This document shows positions 41,041-44,858 of a stretch of 44,858 nt of DNA, in pieces. The number at the start of each line of letters is the position of its first letter. Within the stretch, counting starts at the first letter, position 1. The position numbers were made by a program, and so were the translations under genes. Location: assembly GCA_048498995.1 (NCBI GenBank), contig JBEHWX010000043.1:1-44858 (forward strand). The letters run 5' to 3'. The notes under the pieces are model-generated. The model had not been told where the DNA came from, searched no databases, and saw only the letters and a program-made list of their open reading frames with translations. This DNA is from JBEHWX01 sp048498995. GTDB taxonomy: Bacteria > Bacteroidota > Ignavibacteria > OLB7.

Positions 41041-43851
41041 ATGCGCCGATCTGCCATAGCCATCGCGGTTCTTCTCTGCCTTCTGGCGCCGCTGGCCGGC
41101 GCCGCCCGGGCACAGGACCGTTCCCAGGCGCGGCCGATACCGTCCCCGCCGCCGCCGCGCCCATCACAGCCGTGGCCGACCCGCCTCGCCGGTTCTCATC
41201 CAGGAGGCACCGGACCCTCCACGGTCCGCTCGATCGTGCTCCGCTCCGGCGGCTCCGGACAGCGCCAGTCCGCCGCGCCCGGCCACGGAGCGTTTCCGCG
41301 CATCGCCCTGGTTCTCAGCGGCGGCGGCTCCCGAGGGTTCGCCCAGATCGGCGTGCTCAAGGTGCTCGAGGAGGCCGGCATTCCGATCCATACGGTGGTC
41401 GGAACCTCGATGGGAAGCATGATCGGCGGCCTCTATGCCTCCGGGTATTCCGCCGGCGAGCTCGATTCGATCGTCCGCGCCGTCGACTGGCAGAACCTGC
41501 TCGGCATCGGCGACGAAACGCGGCGCGCCGAGCTGTTCATCGACCAGAAGCTCGAAAACGACCGCAGCCTTCTCACCCTCCGCCTCGACGGCCTTACTCC
41601 CACGGTTCCCGACGCCATCTCCACCGGCTTCCGGATGACCCAGTTCATCGAGACGCTGGTGTGGGGAGGGATCTATCACACCGACGGCTCCTTCGACAGT
41701 CTCAAGTACCGCTTCCGCGCCGTTGCCACCGATCTGGTGACCGGCCGCTGCGTGGTGCTCGATCACGGCAACCTCGCCCTTGCCCTGCGCGCCAGCGCCA
41801 CCGTTCCGCTCCGCTTCACGCCGGTCGTGCTCGACTCGATGCTCCTGGTCGACGGCGGGCTGCTGGCCAACGTGCCGGTCTCGATCGCCCGCGACCTCGG
41901 CTGCGACATGGTGCTGGTGGTCAACACCACTTCGCCGCTTCAGCCGGCCGAAAAGCTCGTCGCCCCCTGGAACGTCGCCGATCAGATCGTCTCGGTGATG
42001 ATGAAGCCGACGAGCGACGAGGAGCTGGCCAACGCCGATTTCGTGATCTCCCCGGACCTGAACGGCATCAACGGCAACGATTTCTCCGAGCCGGGGAAGA
42101 CCATCGACCGGGGCGAGGCCGCGGCGCGCGCGCTGGTAGATTCGCTCACGACCATGATCGGCCGCTGGCGCGGCGATGCCCGGGTGGTGTCGCCGGTCTC
42201 GATCGAGTGCAGCGATACAAGCCTGGTCGCGTCGCTCGGCCTGGCCGGCCCTCCGAGGCCGATCATGCTGGCCGATCTTCAGCGCCGGATCGACGCGGTG
42301 ACCGCGGCCGGACTCTACTCCGGCGTGACCGCGCGCTTCGACATGGCCGGCGACACCGCCCGCCTGCACGTGGCCGGGCTACCGGGCGTCAACGTGGCCG
42401 GCATCGAGCTCGACGGCATGTCCCGCCTCTCCCGCGGATCGTTCGAGGCGGTCTTCCAGCCGCTGATCGGCCATCCGTACGACAACGCCGCGCTCACGCG
42501 CGCCGAGGAGAACGCCGTCCGCCGCGCCCGCCGCAACGGCTACGGCTTCTTCCATATCGATTCCGCCACCTTCGATCCGCTCGACGGCCGGATCCGCGTC
42601 GCCGTCGACGAGGGGGTGATCCGGCGCATCCGGTACGAGGGGCTCAGGAGCACGGCGGAGTTCGTGGTGCGGCGCGAGCTGGAGATGGAGGAGGGGGATC
42701 TGTTCCATACCGATCGGGCCAGCGAGGCGGTCAACAGGCTGCTCCGCACCGGGTTCTTCAAGCAGGCCCGGCTCGACGTGCATCCGCTGCCGGAAGGGGG
42801 GCTGGAGCTGGTGGTGCGGGTGGAGGAGCGCTCGTCGGCGCTGATTCGCCTGTCGGCCAACGTCAACAGCGAGCGCTACACGCAGCTCGGCCTGGAGCTG
42901 GCCGAGGAGAATCTCTTCGGCCAGGGGGCGCGCCTCGGCGGCCGCTTCGAGGGAGGCCTTCGCGACCGATCCCTTTCCCTCGATTTCCGCTCGCACAGGA
43001 TCTACGGCACCTACTGGACGTTCGCGCTCACCGGCTACGGCGCGCTCCGGAACGTGAATCTCTACAACCGCGCGGTCGATCAGGGGGAGGGGGTGATTCT
43101 GCGCGAGGGAAACGGGGAGTATCGGGAGTATCGCGTCGGCGGCAAGGCGCGCTTCGGCCGGCAGGTGGAGCGTCTCGGCATGCTCTCGGTCGAGGGGCGC
43201 TTCGAGCGTCAGGGACTCGAGTCGCTCACCGGAACGGCTCCGGAGACCGGCTGGCGCTCGCTGACTACCCTCAAGTTCGACGCCCGCTTCGACACGCAGG
43301 ATCGCCTGCCGTTCGCGCGGGAGGGGACGCTGATGGATATCTCCTACGAGACCGCGCAGCAGCTCCTCGGCTCCGATCAGTCGTTCGTGAAGATCCTCGC
43401 CGATGTCGAGCTCTTCTCCAACTTCGGCGCCGGACGGCACGTGCTCCATCCACGGATCCTCTGTGGCTTCGGCGACGCCACGCTTCCGCTGATCGAGCAG
43501 TTCTCGCTCGGCGGCCAGGAGAGCATGTTCGGTCTGCGCGAGGACGAATCTCGCGGGCGCCAGCTCTTTCTGTCGAGCCTCGAGTACCGCTACATGCTTC
43601 CGTTCAAGATCTACTTCGACAGCTACATCTCGCTCCGCTACGATCTGGGAGCGACCTGGCAGAAGCCCTCGCAGATCCGTCTCGGCGACCTCGAGCATGG
43701 CCTCGGCTTCAGCGTCGGGCTCGACACGCCGATCGGGCCGGCGAACTTCTCGATCGGACGGAGCTTCACGTTCAACCGCCCCACGGCGCCGAATCTGATC
43801 AATGTCGGGCCGGTCGTCGCCTATTTCTCCCTCGGCTACCCCTTCGACTGA
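41041..43851 (+). CDS. Patatin-POTRA-Omp85 outer-membrane protein (type Vd/PlpD-like)
   Basis: A 936-residue fusion. A signal peptide (AIAIAVLLCLLAPLAGAARAQ) and a Pro-rich linker precede a patatin lipase domain: oxyanion loop GGGSRG at 94-99, nucleophile S123 in GTSMG, and the dyad Asp D271 in VDGGLLANVPV. All catalytic elements are thus intact. A POTRA region follows (VNVAGIELDGMSRLSRG, then RIRYEGLRSTAEFVVRRELEMEEGDLFH), and the rest is an Omp85/BamA barrel (LIRLSANVNSERYTQLGLELAEENLFG, then GGQESMFGLREDESRGRQLFLSSLEYRYMLPF) ending in a Phe-rich terminal strand (SLGYPFD). Type Vd autotransporters such as PlpD have this order; the lipase may reach the cell surface or act in the periplasm. 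Its 3-prime end overlaps the convergent kinase gene by 16 bases. Confidence 0.9.
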   Translation: MRRSAIAIAVLLCLLAPLAGAARAQDRSQARPIPSPPPPRPSQPWPTRLAGSHPGGTGPSTVRSIVLRSGGSGQRQSAAPGHGAFPRIALVLSGGGSRGFAQIGVLKVLEEAGIPIHTVVGTSMGSMIGGLYASGYSAGELDSIVRAVDWQNLLGIGDETRRAELFIDQKLENDRSLLTLRLDGLTPTVPDAISTGFRMTQFIETLVWGGIYHTDGSFDSLKYRFRAVATDLVTGRCVVLDHGNLALALRASATVPLRFTPVVLDSMLLVDGGLLANVPVSIARDLGCDMVLVVNTTSPLQPAEKLVAPWNVADQIVSVMMKPTSDEELANADFVISPDLNGINGNDFSEPGKTIDRGEAAARALVDSLTTMIGRWRGDARVVSPVSIECSDTSLVASLGLAGPPRPIMLADLQRRIDAVTAAGLYSGVTARFDMAGDTARLHVAGLPGVNVAGIELDGMSRLSRGSFEAVFQPLIGHPYDNAALTRAEENAVRRARRNGYGFFHIDSATFDPLDGRIRVAVDEGVIRRIRYEGLRSTAEFVVRRELEMEEGDLFHTDRASEAVNRLLRTGFFKQARLDVHPLPEGGLELVVRVEERSSALIRLSANVNSERYTQLGLELAEENLFGQGARLGGRFEGGLRDRSLSLDFRSHRIYGTYWTFALTGYGALRNVNLYNRAVDQGEGVILREGNGEYREYRVGGKARFGRQVERLGMLSVEGRFERQGLESLTGTAPETGWRSLTTLKFDARFDTQDRLPFAREGTLMDISYETAQQLLGSDQSFVKILADVELFSNFGAGRHVLHPRILCGFGDATLPLIEQFSLGGQESMFGLREDESRGRQLFLSSLEYRYMLPFKIYFDSYISLRYDLGATWQKPSQIRLGDLEHGLGFSVGLDTPIGPANFSIGRSFTFNRPTAPNLINVGPVVAYFSLGYPFD

Positions 43852-44804
43852 TCCCGCTTGGCCAGCTCCGCGTTCCTCTTCAGCACGAAGCTGAAGGTGC
43901 TGCCGGCCCCGAGCCGCGATTCCACCTTGATCCGCGTGTGGTGCGCCTCGATAATGTGCTTCACGATCGCCAGCCCCAGGCCGCTGCCGCCGACGGCGCG
44001 CGCGCGATCCTTGTTCACCCGGTAGAACCGCTCGAAGATCCTCCCGAGATCCTCCTCCGGGATGCCGATGCCGGAATCCCGCACCCGCACGATCACGCCG
44101 ATGGCGTTGCTCTCCAGCTCCACGGTAACGCGCCCCCCGTTCTGGTTGTACTTGATCGCATTCTCGATCAGGTTGATCATCACCTGCTTCAGCCGCTCCC
44201 GATCGCCCCAGACGGTGAAATCGTCGTCGCCGAGCGTCACCAGGTCGAGCGTCACGCCGGCCATCTCCGCGGTCGGCTGCAGCTCGTCGACGACGTGCGT
44301 CACGTGATCGATCAGGTCGAAGTACCTGAAGCTCATCTTCATCTCGCCGGACTCGATCCGGGATATCTCGATCAGATCGGTCAGGAGGGTGCGGAGGCGG
44401 AGAACGTTCTGGTGAGCCTTGGAGAGGAAGTCGTCGCGGACGGCATCGTCCTCGATGGCGCCGTCGATGAGGGTTTCCAGATACCCCTCGACCGAGAAGA
44501 TGGGGGTGCGCAGCTCGTGGGAGACGTTTCCGAGGAACTCGCTCCGGACCCGCTCGAGGCGCTTCATCTCGGCGATATCCCCGGTGGCGCGGGTGGCCAT
44601 GGCGTTGACCGCCTCGGCGAGATCGCGGAGCTCCGCCCCCTCGATGCGTCCCACGTCCACGCGGCGGTCGAGATCGCCGCGGGCCATCTCGCGGGCGGCG
44701 GCGGTCATGGTTCTTGCGGACTCGAGGAGCTTGCGGTCACGCGCGGCCGCGCGCGCCAGGAGCGCCAGCAGCAGCGCCGAGAGAGCGGCGAAGAAAATCC
44801 ACAC
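43836..44804 (-). CDS. Sensor histidine kinase (PhoR-like) with no visible sensor domain
   Basis: A 322-residue kinase. One membrane helix (WIFFAALSALLLALLARAA) is followed by a HAMP-like linker (AREMARGDLDRRVDV, then ELRDLAEAVNAMA) and complete catalytic parts: H-box FLGNVSHELRTPIFS with H96, N-box VMINLIENAIKYN, G1 DSGIGIPEEDLGRIFERFYR, and G2 GGSGLGLAIVKHIIEAH. Between anchor and HAMP there is no PAS or periplasmic sensing domain. The start is a GTG at 44804; in the same frame a TGA lies at 44853-44855, so no longer form is possible in this frame, unless a frameshift truncated the gene. No response regulator gene is in the window; one may lie just beyond the end. H-box style resembles PhoR of FCB bacteria. 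Confidence 0.88.
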   Translation of the reverse strand: MWIFFAALSALLLALLARAAARDRKLLESARTMTAAAREMARGDLDRRVDVGRIEGAELRDLAEAVNAMATRATGDIAEMKRLERVRSEFLGNVSHELRTPIFSVEGYLETLIDGAIEDDAVRDDFLSKAHQNVLRLRTLLTDLIEISRIESGEMKMSFRYFDLIDHVTHVVDELQPTAEMAGVTLDLVTLGDDDFTVWGDRERLKQVMINLIENAIKYNQNGGRVTVELESNAIGVIVRVRDSGIGIPEEDLGRIFERFYRVNKDRARAVGGSGLGLAIVKHIIEAHHTRIKVESRLGAGSTFSFVLKRNAELAKRDQSKG

Positions 44805-44858
44805 GGGGCGTATCCGGGTTGGGATCGAGTGAACGGGAAGTCGATGCCGGCGTCATCT

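Overview
The window is a dense, G+C-rich bacterial segment of about 36 protein genes, with no RNA gene, transposase, integrase or CRISPR array that I can see. Several signs point to the Bacteroidota/Chlorobiota (FCB) side of the tree, possibly a high-GC Kapabacteria/Ignavibacteria-like lineage. These are a type IX secretion (T9SS) plug-family protein (20399-21853), a large Kelch protein with a PNPA-type T9SS C-terminal sorting domain (27795-31316), a Bacteroidota-style CCA-adding enzyme, and at least two promoters resembling the Bacteroidota pattern TTTG-N20-TAnnTTTG (40888-40919 and 32468-32499). The lineage is an inference; no rRNA is present to settle it.

Left part (1-19549). Two VOC-fold proteins flank a Rieske protein with a Tat-type lipoprotein signal. 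From 1576 to 19549 all genes lie on the plus strand. They are a dihydrodipicolinate-synthase-like aldolase, a Gfo/Idh/MocA oxidoreductase, a 926-residue FG-GAP/calcium-loop protein, a GT-C-like membrane protein and an unknown protein; then a block of secreted or lipoprotein genes, a di-haem cytochrome c and an alpha/beta hydrolase; then an apparent operon of a nitrilase-superfamily amidase, a sugar ABC transporter (binding protein and two permeases, no ATPase) and an extended-SDR protein whose usual YxxxK lysine is cysteine. The aldolase, oxidoreductase, ABC and SDR genes read like an uncharacterised sugar-derivative uptake and breakdown locus.

Middle part (19740-25408). MoaD and MoaE (molybdopterin synthase) are followed with overlapping ends by the T9SS plug-like protein and a second Gfo/Idh/MocA enzyme. 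A spacer with a 14-bp tandem repeat and a perfect palindrome follows, then cca. A convergent outer-membrane barrel gene is preceded by three 10-bp operator-like repeats that overlap its likely promoter.

Opp region (25497-32411, minus strand). oppB, oppC and oppD of a peptide/nickel-type ABC importer are present, but a 3.5-kb Kelch/T9SS gene lies between oppB and oppC, and strong hairpins separate the cistrons.

Right part (32765-44804). An asparagine synthetase B, a CrtI-type desaturase, PdxH, a LEA-2-like lipoprotein, a SAM methyltransferase, a membrane-anchored parvulin foldase (PpiD/SurA type), a patatin-POTRA-Omp85 protein (type Vd-like) and a histidine kinase lacking a sensor domain. The foldase and Omp85 genes are divergent neighbours, suggesting an envelope-biogenesis theme.
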